DNA of 64,000 nucleotides from Linum tenue (lineage: Eukaryota > Streptophyta > Magnoliopsida > Malpighiales > Linaceae): positions 18,625,475 through 18,689,474 of the forward strand of contig CAMGYJ010000008.1 in the NCBI GenBank assembly GCA_946122785.1. Reading direction: 5' to 3'. The notes under the pieces are model-generated. The model was given only the letters and a program-made list of their open reading frames with translations, was not told where the DNA came from and searched no databases. This document shows positions 9,840-23,344 of the stretch, in pieces; the stretch's first letter is position 1, and every line of letters begins with the position of its first letter. Made by a program: the position numbers and the translations under genes.

Positions 9840-11866
9840 AATACAAGCGGTTTGAATTTTGTTTTGGATAATCAACCATAGAAGAAATTTATTTGTAGGC
9901 ACAACAAGCCCCTTCCAAATAGTTGAAAATCAAATATCCTTTGCTCGACGAGTACGCAAGAACTCCTATAAAAAATAAACCTAGTATTTGGGCACAGCAA
10001 CATTATTACATCTGAGGCAAAAAAAATACCTCTGGACCTAACGGAGAAGCTTCCGCCAGTTTCAAGATCCAAATTCCCTCTTAGGACTAGAAATCCTTAC
10101 GTTTTGAATGTATTCGCAGACCTAGAAAACCCACAACAACCCATACATGCCTAACAACACATGCTATATTCCATAAGACAATATCCAAAATCCCCAATCC
10201 ACCGTCTGGCTTAGGAAAAGTGAGATTAGGCAAAGCAATAATAGCTTCAACAGAGTTCAAACAAGAACATCCCAAAAGAAGTCAATACATTGCTTATCCT
10301 CCTCCCTAATAGAAGTTTACCAACATAACTCATTTATAACCATGACGTTGAGAAGTTATCTTGTTAATAAGGGGCTTACAAGTTTTTACTGGGGCTTCTA
10401 GCAATTAATATATCTCATATGAAAGTCCCCAACTTATAGCTCTATCTATCATCCGACGCTAGAAATCAATAAGAAGACCCCATAGAATATCCCACATTTC
10501 CCTAGACTAGAACCAAGACTAAACAACCTTTCGAATTAAACAAGTATCTTTTGAATACATGAAACCTAAGCTAATCTCATCCAAAAAAAATACATAGATT
10601 CGGTTGGTCCCTAATGGGACTAGGTAGAATCACTTTACCGTTCACTGCTCGGCCTAACCACGTTTGATCTGTCCAATCAACCGTCAAGGTGCATCGGTAC
10701 CTAGATCTTAATTTGACAACAAAAGTAGTTATTCATCAATGGTGCGTGTTGTTATATTCCTCAAAGGATAGACACATTACCAATGCCTAATTGAACCCCA
10801 TAGATAGACCACTGCCAAAAGCAATGACCATAGAACTACACACGCATCATATCACTCAGTGGCCATACATGGAATTGAAAGAAGCAATGTGAAGTTTTGA
10901 AGAACGAGTAGATTTATGTCTCTTAGGTGGCGCTGGAAATCCTTGTTCGAAGATGAACTAAGAAACTCTGTAAATGCAAGCAAACACATCCAATATAAAC
11001 AATTGATTTTCCCATGGCAATCTCGGTAGCAAAACCACTAAATTTTCATGCACATGCACTCTTAGAAGGATCACAATGCGAAGAAGGATTTGAAGCCAGA
11101 GTAAGGAAACCATCATTAACATGGACACCGCCCAACATTTATGTGGAAGCAAACAATTGACATAATGGATGGAATAAACGATATCATTCACTATTCCTTA
11201 TCTTCTCAACAAGATAGAGCGATCAACAGGTTCTTGAACAAGAAAGAAAACTATACTTAGACTAACCTGAGTGGATGAAAGGCTCTCCCAATTTGGTTTG
11301 TATGGAGAAGAAGCTTATCAAAGCCTCGATGATCAGAGCCTTTAGCATTGATCATGCACCTTTTGAATACATTAAAACCTAAGTTAATCCCATCCAAAAA
11401 AATCAGAAGTTTGTCAGCAAAACAGTGGTGGGTTGAAGAGACTCTTTTACACAAGGGTTTATAGGGAAAATCCTAAGATTATTACTCTAAACAAATAAAA
11501 ACATACCTAGATTCAAGTGGTCCCTAATGGAAACCACCTAATCACTATCACAACATTTGATGTTGAAGCAAGAGATTGACATAATGGATGGAAGTAACAA
11601 GATCATTCACAATTCATTATCTTCTCCACGCTAGACAAATGGATCAACATGTTCCTTGAACAAGAAAGAAAACTATACTCAGACTAACATGAGTTCAATG
11701 TAGTAAATCGCGCTTTAAAACTTAAAAAATAACAATTTTACACTTCTATGTCACCAAAACTTCAAAAATTATGCTTTTACACTTTTAGGTTCTCCCAATT
11801 TGGTTTACGTGAAGGAGAAGCTTAATTATCAAAACCTCGACGATCCTACAAATATAGACGAGCAGC
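9840..11866 (-). mobile_element. Degenerate LINE remnant (copy 1)
   Basis: Minus-strand translation gives LINE reverse-transcriptase debris: PKPDGGLGILDIVLWNIA near 10150-10220 (plant LINEs have PK.EGGLG..D...WN.A) and HHCFADKLLIFLDG near 11390-11430 (from the FADDLLIF active-site region, with D changed to K). Many stops and frameshifts are present. A stretch near 11140-11340 recurs near 11565-11845, so there is also internal duplication. Bases 9850-10440 are homologous to 20460-21050. Confidence 0.65.
11862..11866. repeat. Target-site duplication, left side of LTR array
   Basis: GCAGC, repeated at 20200-20204 immediately after the last LTR. It shows that the whole array descends from one insertion. 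Confidence 0.85.
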
Positions 11867-13454
11867 TGATAGACCGTCATTTACACATGTTTTTACCCTC
11901 GTTCTTACACCGTTTGAGGTGTTGATTCTCGTGTTTTAGGCTGATTTCACGCTAGGTTGTGCTTGTTTGTGATATTTCAGGTCCTAGTACGTGAATGAAG
12001 GCTTAGGAGAGAGTCTGGGGTCGATTGGACGAAGAACGGGCGAATGGCGAGGTTTTTGGGGAGCTGCACGGGCAGACCAGGGAGACGCACGGCCGTGCAC
12101 GTGAGCAATATGGCCGTGCGCTTTATGCCGAGGCCATGCACGGGCAGACCCTGAAGATCGCACGGCCGTGCACCCTAGCCGTGCGAGAAGCCTGAGGCCG
12201 AACTAAATGACACGCTGCGTTTTGAGTTGCACGGCCAGAATGGTGATATGCACGGCCGTGCACCCTGGCCGTGCGAGTCGGGAAACCTGGTTTTAGAGCC
12301 TAATCCGAGCCAAAAAGGAGAGAATCGTGTTTTCAGAGCAAAAAACAGAGCCCTAGAGAGAGAAAGTACGAAGAACGCACCCTAGAAGCTGTCTTAGAGC
12401 TGGATTTCATCGAATCGAGCTTGGAGATCGTCATAGGAGTGGAAATCATCGTCCCGGAGCAGATTTTCCTCATCGTTATGAGTATGACTAATCCGATTAC
12501 TGTTTTCTCTTCTCTCTCTATGGAGTAGAACCCTTCTCTCACTTGGGTATGAAGAACCCTAGTTCCTTGTGTTAGGGATTTGATTGTAATGACTTGGGAT
12601 GATATTACTGTTTGATTTTAATCGAATGACGCATGTTTAATGAATTGATTTGAGTCTGATCAGCTTTTCTCAATTTCTGCTGCAATCTGAGATAGATAGA
12701 ATCTGATTAGGTTGTTAGAGCCTCTTCATTCGATAGTAGGAGATTGGCTATACGAGAGTTAGCCAGTTCACTGCTTTGTACTGGTGTTCTTGGCGCCAGT
12801 AGTGGAGTTCTGTGTTCATAGCCTCAGCTTTCTATCCCGGTGAAGACTAGTCGTCTGCCGGGTAGTTAGACTGAGAGGGCTTGGTCAGCTTAAGAGATTC
12901 CAAGCTACTGTCGGATCTTCCGCGGTCTAATCAACAGTAAATCAACCCAGGGAATTGCAATTGAACCTAACTAAGGGGCTAGGGGGACTCAATCCCGAGT
13001 GACTCTTGCCTGCTTTAGAAAACCGAGCAATTTACTGCTTTCTTGTTGCTTTTACTTTTCACAACAATCACTCGAACTAGTTTGCTAGATAATAGAGAAT
13101 CACGGAGTAAGCAGTAGATCTAGACCCCGGGTTGATAATTAAACTTGCGTGTTACTGCATTCCCGGACTGCGATTATCCTTTCTTTTGGTCTATAATGGA
13201 AAAAAATCACCCTTGTTGCATCTTTTAGAAGGTTCCACAGAGTGGTTTTTATATATTCTCTGCTGTTTCTGCTAAAGTCTATGTGAGTGTTGGAGGTAGT
13301 GCTTAAAAGTTGGGCAGATGTTTGAAATTTATGCAGAAGTGGTGGCTCTCTTAGGAAATGAAAAGAAAAATGAAAGTGAAACAAAGAAAAAAAAATTGAA
13401 AGCAAAAGAGAGCCACTACCAAAAATCTGAATAATGCCCAGTAAGTAGTGTTTC

Positions 13455-13721
13455 TTAGCAGTCTGGCTTGGAAATGCTGATGTTTATGCCTCCTTCGCTC
13501 TTGTGCTCTTGAGATATTGAGTAATGCAGAATAGCAGAAAGAAAATACCGGTTTGTTTGACTGTGATTGTGTGTTTGGAAAATGTGGAACCTTTTGCTAT
13601 GAATACTTCCACCACCTAAAAGGCCTTTTCCCCATGTCCAAGACCCTAGCCAGTCATTTGAACCTGTGTCTAAGACCTCCTGATTAGTTAGTGGTGACAC
13701 CCCATATGTGAACTCTAGCAT
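13455..13721 (-). CDS. Antisense 88-codon ORF in the Athila-like internal region
   Basis: The ORF runs opposite to the element, beginning MLEFTYGVSPLTNQEV and ending GGINISISKPDC. Copies lie at 15783-16049 and 18112-18378 in the array and at 54892-55158 in the element at 53428-60675. The independent copy differs at very few residues. Antisense ORFs between pol and the 3' LTR are known in Tat/Athila-lineage elements. No domain is recognised. Conservation may only reflect recent copying, so coding status is uncertain. Confidence 0.3.
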   Translation of the reverse strand: MLEFTYGVSPLTNQEVLDTGSNDWLGSWTWGKGLLGGGSIHSKRFHIFQTHNHSQTNRYFLSAILHYSISQEHKSEGGINISISKPDC

Positions 13722-14180
13722 TTAGAGGCTGCCATCATGGTGAAGAGATGATAGGGATTGAGAGAAATAGCATGCGCATCTTTCGCATCAAATTGTCCTG
13801 ACCCCACTGGTCGAGAGTGAGTGATTCATTTTCATTTTCTATATGCTCTTGTACCCCGGTGAGGACCTAGATTGCTCGGTCTCTATTCTGATGTCTTAAG
13901 TTGGATGCATGAGTTGACTGTTTTGAGTAAGTGGTTGAATCAAGTCTAGGTTGGCCAGTGAACAGAAGGGAGACTCTTCCTTTACTCGATTTGCTGCACT
14001 CGAAGGTCCTTTGTGGTGGTTGTCCAGGTTGTTATTGAGGTTGTGCATGTATTGATGTTTGAAAACCAGTGCGATTCACGTGTTCTGTGCCTTTATGACT
14101 TGTCCCCAATGTTGGTTGATTGAAATATGTAAGCTTACCTAGTGTCTGACTTGGTTTGCTTGGGGACAAGCAAACGGTTA

Positions 14181-14194
14181 AGTGTGGGGGAGTT
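14181..14194 (+). promoter_or_regulatory. Polypurine tract of array units
   Basis: AGTGTGGGGGAGTT directly before an LTR start. Equivalent tracts end at 16522 and 18851. This is the expected plus-strand primer for LTR replication. Confidence 0.7.
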
Positions 14195-16522
14195 TGATAG
14201 ACCGTCATTTACACATGTTTTCACCCTCGTTCTTACACCGTTTGAGGTGTTGATTCTCGTGTTTTAGGCCGATTTCACGCTAGGTTGTGCTTGTTTGTGA
14301 TATTTCAGGTCCTAGTACGTGAATGAAGGCTTAGGAGCGAGTCTGGGGTCGATTGGACGAAGAACGGGCGAATGGCGAGGTTTTTGGGGAGCTGCACGGG
14401 CAGACCAGGGAGACGCACGGCCGTGCACGTGAGCAATATGGCCGTGCGCTTTATGCCGAGGCCATGCACGGGCAGACCCTGAAGATCGCACGGCTGTGCA
14501 CCCTGGCCGTGAGAGAAGCCTGAGGCCGAACTAAATGACACGCTGCGTTTTGAGTTGCACGCCAGAATGGTGATATGCACGGCCGTGCACCCTGGCCGTG
14601 CGAGTCGGGAAACCTGGTTTTAGAGCCTAATCTGAGCCAAAAAGGAGAGAATCGTGTTTTCAGAGCAAAAAACAGAGCCCTAGAGAGAGAAAGTACGAAG
14701 AACGCACCCTAGAAGCTGTCTTAGAGCTGGATTTCATCGAATCGAGCTTGGAGATCGTCATAAGAGTGGAAATCATCGTCCCGGAGCAGATTTTCCTCAT
14801 CGTTATGAGTATGACTAATCCGATTACTGTTTTCTCTTCTCTCTCTATGGAGTAGAACCCTTCTCTCACTTGGGTATGAAGAACCCTAGTTCCTTGTGTT
14901 AGGGATTTGATTGTAATGACTTGGGATGATATTACTGTTTGATTTTAATCGAATGACGCATGTTTAATGAATTGATTTGAGTCTGATCAGCTTTTCTCAA
15001 TTTCTGCTGCAATCTAAGATAGATAGAATCTGATTAGGTTGTTAGAGCCTCTTCATTCGATAGTAGGAGATTGGCTATACGAGAGTTAGCCAGTTTACTG
15101 CTTTGTACTGGTGTTCTTGGCGCCAGTAGTGGAGTTCTGTGTTCATAGCCTCAGCTTTCTATCCCGGTGAAGACTAGTCGTCTGCCGGGTAGTTAGACTG
15201 AGAGGGCTTGGTCAGCTTAAGAGATTCCAAGCTACTGTCGGATCTTCCGCGGTCTAATCAACAGTAAATCAACCCATGGAATTGCAATTGAACCTAACTA
15301 AGGGGCTAGGGGGACTCAATCCCGAGTGACTCTTGCCTGCTTTAGAAAACCGAACAATTTACTGCTTTCTTGTTGCTTTTACTTTTCACAACAATCACTC
15401 GAACTAGTTTGCTAGATAATAGAGAATCACGGAGTAAGCAGTAGATCTAGACCCCGGGTTGATAATTAAACTTGCCTGTTACTGCATTCCCGGACTGCGA
15501 TTATCCTTTCTTTTGGTCTATAATGGAAAAAAATCACCCTTGTTGCATCTTTTAGAAGGTTCCACAGAGTGGTTTTTATATATTCTCTGCTGTTTCTGCT
15601 AAAGTCTATGTGAGTGTTGGAGGTAGTGCTTAAAAGTTGGGCAGATGTTTGAAATTTATGCAGAAGTGGTGGCTCTCTTAGGAAATGAAAAGAAAAATGA
15701 AAGTGAAACAAAGAAAAAAAAAATTGAAAGCAAAAGAGAGCCACTACCAAAAATCTGAATAATGCCCAGTAAGTAGTGTTTCTTAGCAGTCTGGCTTGGA
15801 AATGCTGATGTTTATGCCTCCTTCGCTCTTGTGCTCTTGAGATATTGAGTAATGCAGAATAGCAGAAAGAAAATACCGGTTTGTTTGACTGTGATTGTGT
15901 GTTTGGAAAATGTGGAACCTTTTGCTATGAATACTTCCACCACCTAAAAGGCCTTTTCCCCATGTCCAAGACCCTAGCCAGTCATTTGAACCTGTGTCTA
16001 AGACCTCATGATTAGTTAGTGGTGACACCCCATATGTGAACTCTAGCATTTAGAGGCTGCCATCATGGTGAAGAGATGATAGGGATTGAGAGAAATAGCA
16101 TGCGCATCTTTCGCATCAAATTGTCCTGACCCCACTGGTCGAGAGTGAGTGATTTATTTTCATTTTCTATATGCTCTTGTACCCCGGTGAGGACCTAGAT
16201 TGCTCGGTCTCTATTCTGATGTCTTGAGTTGGATGCATGAGTTGACTGTTTTGAGTAAGTGGTTGAATCAAGTCTAGGTTGGCCAGTGAACAGAAGGGAG
16301 ACTCTTCCTTTACTCGATTTGCTGCACTCGAAGGTCCTTTGTGGTGGTTGTCCAGGTTGTTATTGAGGTTGTGCATGTATTGATGTTTGAAAACCAGTGC
16401 GATTCACCTGTTCTGTGCCTTTATGACTTGTCCCCAATGTTGGTTGATTGAAATATGTAAGCTTACCTAGTGTCTGACTTGGTTTGCTTGGGGACAAGCA
16501 AACGGTTAAGTGTGGGGGAGTT
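14195..16522 (+). repeat. Array unit 2
   Basis: Same structure as unit 1. The LTR-internal junction lies near 15503. Scattered substitutions only. Confidence 0.85.
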
Positions 16523-18851
16523 TGATAGACCGTCATTTACACAAGTTTTTACCCTCGTTCTTACACCGTTTGAGGTGTTGATTCTCGTGTTTTAGGCCGA
16601 TTTCACGCTAGGTTGTGCTTGTTTGTGATATTTCAGGTCCTAGTACGTGAATGAAGGCTTAGGAGCGAGTCTGGGGTCGATTGGACGAAGAACGGGCGAA
16701 TGGCGAGGTTTTTGGGGTGCTGCACGGGCAGACCAGGGAGACGCACGGCCGTGCACGTGAGCAATATGGCCGTGCGCTTTATGCCGAGGCCATGCACGGG
16801 CAGACCCTGAAGATCGCACGGCCGTGCACCCTGGCCGTGAGAGAAGCCTGAGGCCGAACTAAATGACACGCTGCGTTTTGAGTTGCACGGCCAGAATGGT
16901 GATATGCACGGCCGTGCACCCTGGCCGTGCAAGTCGGGAAACCTGGTTTTAGAGCCTAATCCGAGCCAAAAAGGAGAGAATCGTGTTTTCAGAGCAAAAA
17001 ACAGAGCCCTAGAGAGAGAAAGTACGAAGAACGCACCCTAGAAGCTGTCTTAGAGCTGGATTTCATCGAATCGAGCTTGGAGATCGTCATAGGAGTGGAA
17101 ATCATCGTCCCGGAGCAGATTTTCCTCATCGTTATGAGTATGACTAATCCGATTACTGTTTTCTCTTCTCTCTCTATGGAGTAGAACCCTTCTCTCACTT
17201 GGGTATGAAGAACCCTAGTTCCTTGTGTTAGGGATTTGATTATAATGACTTGGGATGATATTACTGTTTGATTTTAATCGAATGACGCATGTTTAATGAA
17301 TTGATTTGAGTCTGATCAGCTTTTCTCAATTTCTGCTGCAATCTGAGATAGATAGAATCTGATTAGGTTGTTAGAGCCTCTTCATTCGATAGTAGGAGAT
17401 TGGCTATACGAGAGTTAGCCAGTTTACTGCTTTGTACTGGTGTTCTTGGCGCCAGTAGTGGAGTTCTGTGTTCATAGCCTCAGCTTTCTATCCCGGTGAA
17501 GACTAGTCGTCTGCCGGGTAGTTAGACTGAGAGGGCTTGGTCAGCTTAAGAGATTCCAAGCTACTGTCGGATCTTCCGCGGTCTAATCAACAGTAAATCA
17601 ACCCAGGGAATTGCAATTGAACCTAACTAAGGGGCTAGGGGGACTCAATCCCGAGTGACTCTTGCCTGCTTTAGAAAACCGAACAATTTACTGCTTTCTT
17701 GTTGCTTTTACTTTTCACAACAATCACTCGAACTAGTTTGCTAGATAATAGAGAATCACGGAGTAAGCAGTAGATCTAGACCCCGGGTTGATAATTAAAC
17801 TTGCCTGTTACTGCATTCCCGGACTGCGATTATCCTTTCTTTTGGTCTATAATGGAAAAAAATCACCCTTGTTGCATCTTTTAGAAACTTCCACAGAGTG
17901 GTTTTTATATATTCTCTGCTGTTTCTGCTAAAGTCTATGTGAGTGTTGGAGGTAGTGCTTAAAAGTTGGGCAGATGTTTGAAATTTATGCAGAAGTGGTG
18001 GCTCTCTTAGGAAATGAAAAGAAAAATGAAAGTGAAACAAAGAAAAAAAAAATTGAAAGCAAAAGAGAGCCACTACCAAAAATCTGAATAATGCCCAGTA
18101 AGTAGTGTTTCTTAGCAGTCTGGCTTGGAAATGCTGATGTTTATGCCTCCTTCGCTCTTGTGCTCTTGAGATATTGAGTAATGCAGAATAGCAGAAAGAA
18201 AATACCGGTTTGTTTGACTGTGATTGTGTGTTTGGAAAATGTGGAACCTTTTGCTATGAATACTTCCACCACCTAAAAGGCCTTTTCCCCATGTCCAAGA
18301 CCCTAGCCAGTCATTTGAACCTGTGTCTAAGACCTCCTGATTAGTTAGTGGTGACACCCCATATGTGAACTCTAGCATTTAGAGGCTGCCATCATGGTGA
18401 AGAGATGATAGGGATTGAGAGAAATAGCATGCGCATCTTTCGCATCAAATTGTCCTGACCCCACTGGTCGAGAGTGAGTGATTTATTTTCATTTTCTATA
18501 TGCTCTTGTACCCCGGTGAGGACCTAGATTGCTCGGTCTCTATTCTGATGTCTTGAGTTGGATGCATGAGTTGACTGTTTTGAGTAAGTGGTTGAATCAA
18601 GTCTAGGTTGGCCAGTGAACAGAAGGGAGACTCTTCCTTTACTCGATTTGCTGCACTCGAAGGTCCTTTGTGGTGGTTGTCCAGGTTGTTATTGAGGTTG
18701 TGCATGTATTGATGTTTGAAAACCAGTGCGATTCACCTGTTCTGTGCCTTTATGACTTGTCCCCAATGTTGGTTGATTGAAATATGTAAGCTTACCTAGT
18801 GTCTGACTTGGTTTGCTTGGGGACAATCAAACGGTTAAGTGTGGGGGAGTT
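16523..18851 (+). repeat. Array unit 3
   Basis: Same structure, one base longer. It carries AGAAACTTCC near 17883, where units 1 and 2 have AGAAGGTTCC. Confidence 0.85.
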
Positions 18852-20199
18852 TGATAGACCGTCATTTACACATGTTTTTACCCTCGTTCTTACACCGTTT
18901 GAGGTGTTGATTCTCGTGTTTTAGGCCGATTTCACGCTAGGTTGTGCTTGTTTGTGATATTTCAGGTCCTAGTACGTGAATGAAGGCTTAGGAGCGAGTC
19001 TGGGGTCGATTGGACGAAGAACGGGCGAATGGCGAGGTTTTTGGGGAGCTGCACGGGCAGACCAGGGAGACGCACGGCCGTGCACGTGAGCAATATGGCC
19101 GTGCGCTTTATGCCGAGGCCATGCACGGGCAGACCCTGAAGATCGCACGGCCGTGCACCCTGGCCGTGCGAGAAGCCTGAAGCCGAACTAAATGACACGC
19201 TGCGTTTTGAGTTGCACGGCCAGAATGGTGATATGCACGGCCGTGCACCCTGGCCGTGCGAGTCGGGAAACCTGGTTTTAGAGCCTAATCCGAGCCAAAA
19301 AGGAGAGAATCGTGTTTTCAGAGCAAAAAACAGAGCCCTAGAGAGAGAAAGTACGAAGAACGCACCCTAGAAGCTGTCTTAGAGCTGGATTTCATCGAAT
19401 CGAGCTTGGAGATCGTCATAGGAGTGGAAATCATCGTCCCGCAACAGATTTTCCTCATCGTTATGAGTATGACTAATCCGATTACTGTTTTCTCTTCTCT
19501 CTCTATGGAGTAGAACCCTTCTCTCACTTGGGTATGAAGAACCCTAGTTCCTTGTGTTAGGGATTTGATTGTAATGACTTGGGATGATATTACTGTTTGA
19601 TTTTAATCGAATGACGCATGTTTAATGAATTGATTTGAGTCTGATCATCTTTTCTCAATTTTTGCTGCAATCTGAGATAGATAGAATCTGATTAGGTTGT
19701 TAGAGCCTCTTCATTCGATAGTAGGAGATTGGCTATACGAGAGTTAGCCAGTTTACTGCTTTGTACTGGTGTTCTTGGCGCCAGTAGTGGAGTTCTGTGT
19801 TCATAGCCTCAGCTTTCTATCCCGGTGAAGACTAGTCGTCTGCCGGGTAGTTAGACTGAGAGGGCTTGGTCAGCTTAAGAGATTCCAAGCTACTGTCGGA
19901 TCTTCCGCAGTCTAATCAATAGTAAATCAACCCAGGGAATTGCAATTGAACCTAACTAAGGGGCTAGGGGGACTCAATCCCGAGTGACTCTTGCCTGCTT
20001 TAGAAAACCGAACAATTTACTGTTTTCTTGTTGCTTTTACTTTTCACAACAATCACTCGAACTAGTTTGCTAGATAATAGAGAATCATGGAGTAAGCAGT
20101 AGATCTAGACCCCGGGTTGATAATTAAACTTGCCTGTTACTGCATTCCCGGACTGCGATTACACTTGGTCGCAGTTTGGTGTTGTGTTTTGCCGTGTCA
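18852..20199 (+). repeat. Complete terminal LTR of the array
   Basis: 1348 bp beginning TGATAGACCG and ending GCCGTGTCA. It alone keeps the 38 bp at the 3' end that the other LTR copies lack, and it is followed by the target duplication GCAGC. Confidence 0.85.
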
Positions 20200-20204
20200 G
20201 CAGC

Positions 20205-21193
20205 TCTCTTGCTTATCCAATTCTCCAACAAACACAAAATTAATCTAACGAATTGAGCATTTTTTGAGTTCATTTGAAATGTTGAATATAATGGGCTTTT
20301 GAAGCTCAATCTTTCAGCTGGCACCTAAAATATAAGAACAATTATTGAATAATCATCAAACAAGTTTCTCTGAAGGGTACGAGCTTCAAATAAATGATCT
20401 ATCGACTCTACAATATTATGAGAAAAATCACAGTCTATTGGGCCAGAATAACCTTACACAAGCATCTTATCACATGTTTGAAATTTGTTTTGGATATAGA
20501 AGAAGCCCCTTTGAAACAATTGGAAACCAGACATCCTTTGCTTGATGAGGGCAAAACAACTCCCATATAAAATGAGCCTAGTACTTAGGAATGCCAATAT
20601 GATTACCATACACTAGACTCTTTTAGGGAAAACATATACTTCTGAACCTTAGGATGAAGCCAAAGATAGTTGTGCCATTTCCAACTTCAATATCCACATT
20701 CTCCTCATAAGATGGGCAATCCTTATGTTTCAAACCTATTCCAAGACCTAGTTTACCCACAACAAAGCATATGTGCCTAAAAACACAAGCTAAATTCTCA
20801 AAAACAATATCCTAAATCTCCAATCCACCATCTACCTTAAAAAAAAAAAGAGATTAGGTCAAGCAATAATAGCTTCAACTGAGTTCAAACATGCTCACCC
20901 AGATAGGAGTCATTACACTGCTTTTTCACCTCCCTAATAAAAGTCTACATGCATACCTCATTTCTTACCATGAATTTGAGAATTATGTTGTCAATAAAGG
21001 GCTTACAAGTTCTTATCGGGAGCTTCTCGCTATTAAAGGGATCTCAAGACATCTCACATGAAGAGTCCCCAACTTATATCAAGCTCTACCTGACCCCGAC
21101 AAAATATCCCACATTTCCCATGATTAGTATTAAGGCCATAAAATATTTTGAATTGATCAAGTACCTTTTGAATACATTGAAACCAAAGTTAAT
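20205..21193 (-). mobile_element. Degenerate LINE remnant (copy 2, left part)
   Basis: Homologous over several hundred bases to 9850-10440 (copy 1), with the same degraded minus-strand reverse-transcriptase region (VDGGLEI.DIVF, from the GGLG..D motif). It is interrupted at 21193 by an Athila-like element and resumes at 25851. Confidence 0.6.
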
Positions 21194-22608
21194 TGACACG
21201 CTAAAACACAACACTAAACTACGACCAAGTATAATCGCAGTCCGGAAATACAGAATAGTGGCAAGTTCATTTTATCAACCCGGGGTCTAGATCTACTGCC
21301 TACTCCGTGATTATCTATTATCTAGCGGGACTAAGTTTAGTGAGAGTGATTGTAAACAAAAGCAGTAAGAAAGCAGGAAATTGTTCGGTTTTCAAAGGCA
21401 AGGGGAGAGTCACTCGGGAATGAGTCCCCCTAGCTCGTTAATTAGGTCCAAGTTGTAATTTCCTTTGGTTGATTTACTGTTGATTAAGCTGCGAAAGATC
21501 CAACAGTAGCTTGGAATCTCTTAAGCTGACCAAGCCCTCTCAGACAGCCTAACCGGCAGGCGACTAGCCTTCACCGGGATAGACTGTTGAGGCAATTAAC
21601 ACAGAACTCCACTACTGGAATTGGATTCCAGTACAAAGCAGTGAATCGATTAACTCTCGTATAATCAATTCACTACTACCGATTGAAGAAGCTCTAACAA
21701 CCTAATCAAATTATATCTATCTCAGGTTGCAGCAGATTCAAGAAAAGTTTATCAGACTTCAATTTACTCAATAAACACACTTCAATCGGTTATAATCAAG
21801 CAGCATCTCAAACCAAAAGTCATTACAAACATGATCCCTAACACATGGAACTAGGGTTCTTCATACCCAAGTGAGAGAAGGGTCTACTCCATAGAGAGAG
21901 AGAGAGAGAAGCAGAATTCAAAATAGTCATACTCATAATGATGGGAAGAATCTGCTTTGGGATGATAATCTTCGCTCCAAGGACAAAATCCAAGCTTGAT
22001 TGATGAAACCCAGCTCCAAAATCAATCCTAGGGTTAGTTCTTCACACTTTCTCTCTCTAGGACTCTTTTTTTGCTCTCAAAATTCTCCACCCTCTTCAAA
22101 AGACCCAAAATTGGGTTAAGAAGCAGCAGTCCGCGATTGCACGGCCAGACCGCCGACCCTGCAACCTCATAGTCTGCCCCGCCCGTACACCCCTAAAACG
22201 CGCCGTTTCATTTAATTCCACCAGGGGGCGCACGGCCAGTGCACGGCCCGTGCAATGCGAGATCTTGGTCGTGCAATCCTCTCGCAGAAATCATCACAAC
22301 CACCAGTTTATATCGCACGATCGTGGGAAAAACAGGGTTAGGCTGTGCAGCTTCTCGGTAAATCCTGCACGGCCACAAAGGCCACCATGCACGGCGGTGC
22401 GCTTTCCCGTCCTGGCTGTGCAAGTTGTCTGATCTCCCTTCGCTCGTCCCGATTTCTCCCAATCAACTCCAAACTCGTGCTCAAACCTTCATTCACGCAT
22501 TAAGACCTGAAATGTCATAAACAAGAACAACCTAGCGTAAAATCGGCTTAAAAAACCCGAGATCCGAGTCTCAAACAGTATAAGAATGGCGGACAAAAAC
22601 ATGTGTAA
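21194..22608 (-). repeat. 3' LTR of element B, end truncated
   Basis: Begins TGACACGCTAAAACAC like the partner LTR. The match stops after ATGTGTAA near 22608, before the TCATCA terminus seen at 25840-25845. Confidence 0.75.
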
Positions 22609-23344
22609 CCAAGGACTATTTGTATCGGGTGCTCTTCCATTTCATCTCACTTGTTGGAACCCATTTCCTTTATTATTATTTTTTTCTTTTGTTTTCTTTT
22701 GCTGGGGTTCCAATTGCATTTTTTATGCGCGGTCTGCCCTTATTAGGTGAGCAAGAGCAATTTATGTACCTCTGTCGCTCGCTAGAGTACTTCTTTCAAC
22801 TCCTACTCCTCACTTCGTGTGGAGGGTCACTGTAATTAAGGGTGGTCGGAAGCTCTATCTGTGCCCTTAAAAACACATACTCGAGTAGGCAAACCGTTCA
22901 ATTGGTGGAATTTTTACTTGTACTAGAGACAGTTTAGCTTCCCCTTGTAGGCCTACCCCACAAAGGATCACTAAAATCTCTTTCAAAACCCGATTTTGTG
23001 CAATGAACGGTGCCACACACGTTGGGCTTACCCCATGTTTTAGAAATTTCAAAGTTTTTGACATGGAGGACCAACTGCTTTTTTATTTCACACATGAGCA
23101 CCCTTTTCCGATACACGAGTTCACAACACAACATAAGGAGAGTCATCAGTACCACATGAATCAACGGTCCTAAATCCACTAGTTCACAAAATCAACCGGC
23201 ACAACAGATGGACAGTATGAAAAATCTTATACTTCAACATCCTCCATAGTGCTACAACTACCTCCCTAGGTTGCATATCACCATAAAGACTGTCAATTCA
23301 AAGCATATGGAGCAGGGTATTGCAGGGAACAATACTTGGAGCCC

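Larger units (their letters stand above)
11867..14194 (+). repeat. Array unit 1 (LTR plus internal segment)
   Basis: LTR part 11867-13176, internal part 13177-14194. It differs from units 2 and 3 at scattered single bases, for example GGAGAGAG rather than GGAGCGAG early in the LTR. Confidence 0.85.
11867..20199 (+). mobile_element. Tandem array of an Athila-like LTR element
   Basis: Three nearly identical units (2328, 2328 and 2329 bp) and one full LTR lie head to tail. Each unit is an LTR lacking its last 38 bp (unit 1: 11867-13176) joined to about 1018 bp of internal sequence that ends in the purine tract AGTGTGGGGGAGTT, followed by the next LTR. The LTR-internal junction is the same in all three units, at a shared TAA. 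The simplest history is one insertion, one deletion removing the primer site, gag and pol, then unequal exchange between LTRs. The array is flanked by GCAGC on both sides. The internal part closely matches 54592-55440 in another element. It has no transposition genes of its own. Confidence 0.85.

Noticed and set aside
12060..12280. Clustered GCACGGCCGTGC repeats resembling a CRISPR or tandem-repeat array
   Set aside because: Spacing is irregular, units are short palindromes, and the region is inside a retrotransposon LTR in a plant genome.
12333..12542. 69-codon minus-strand ORF repeated at 14660, 16989 and 19318
   Set aside because: It lies in the LTR copies, has no domain, and recurs only because the LTR is repeated. 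It is treated as a chance frame.
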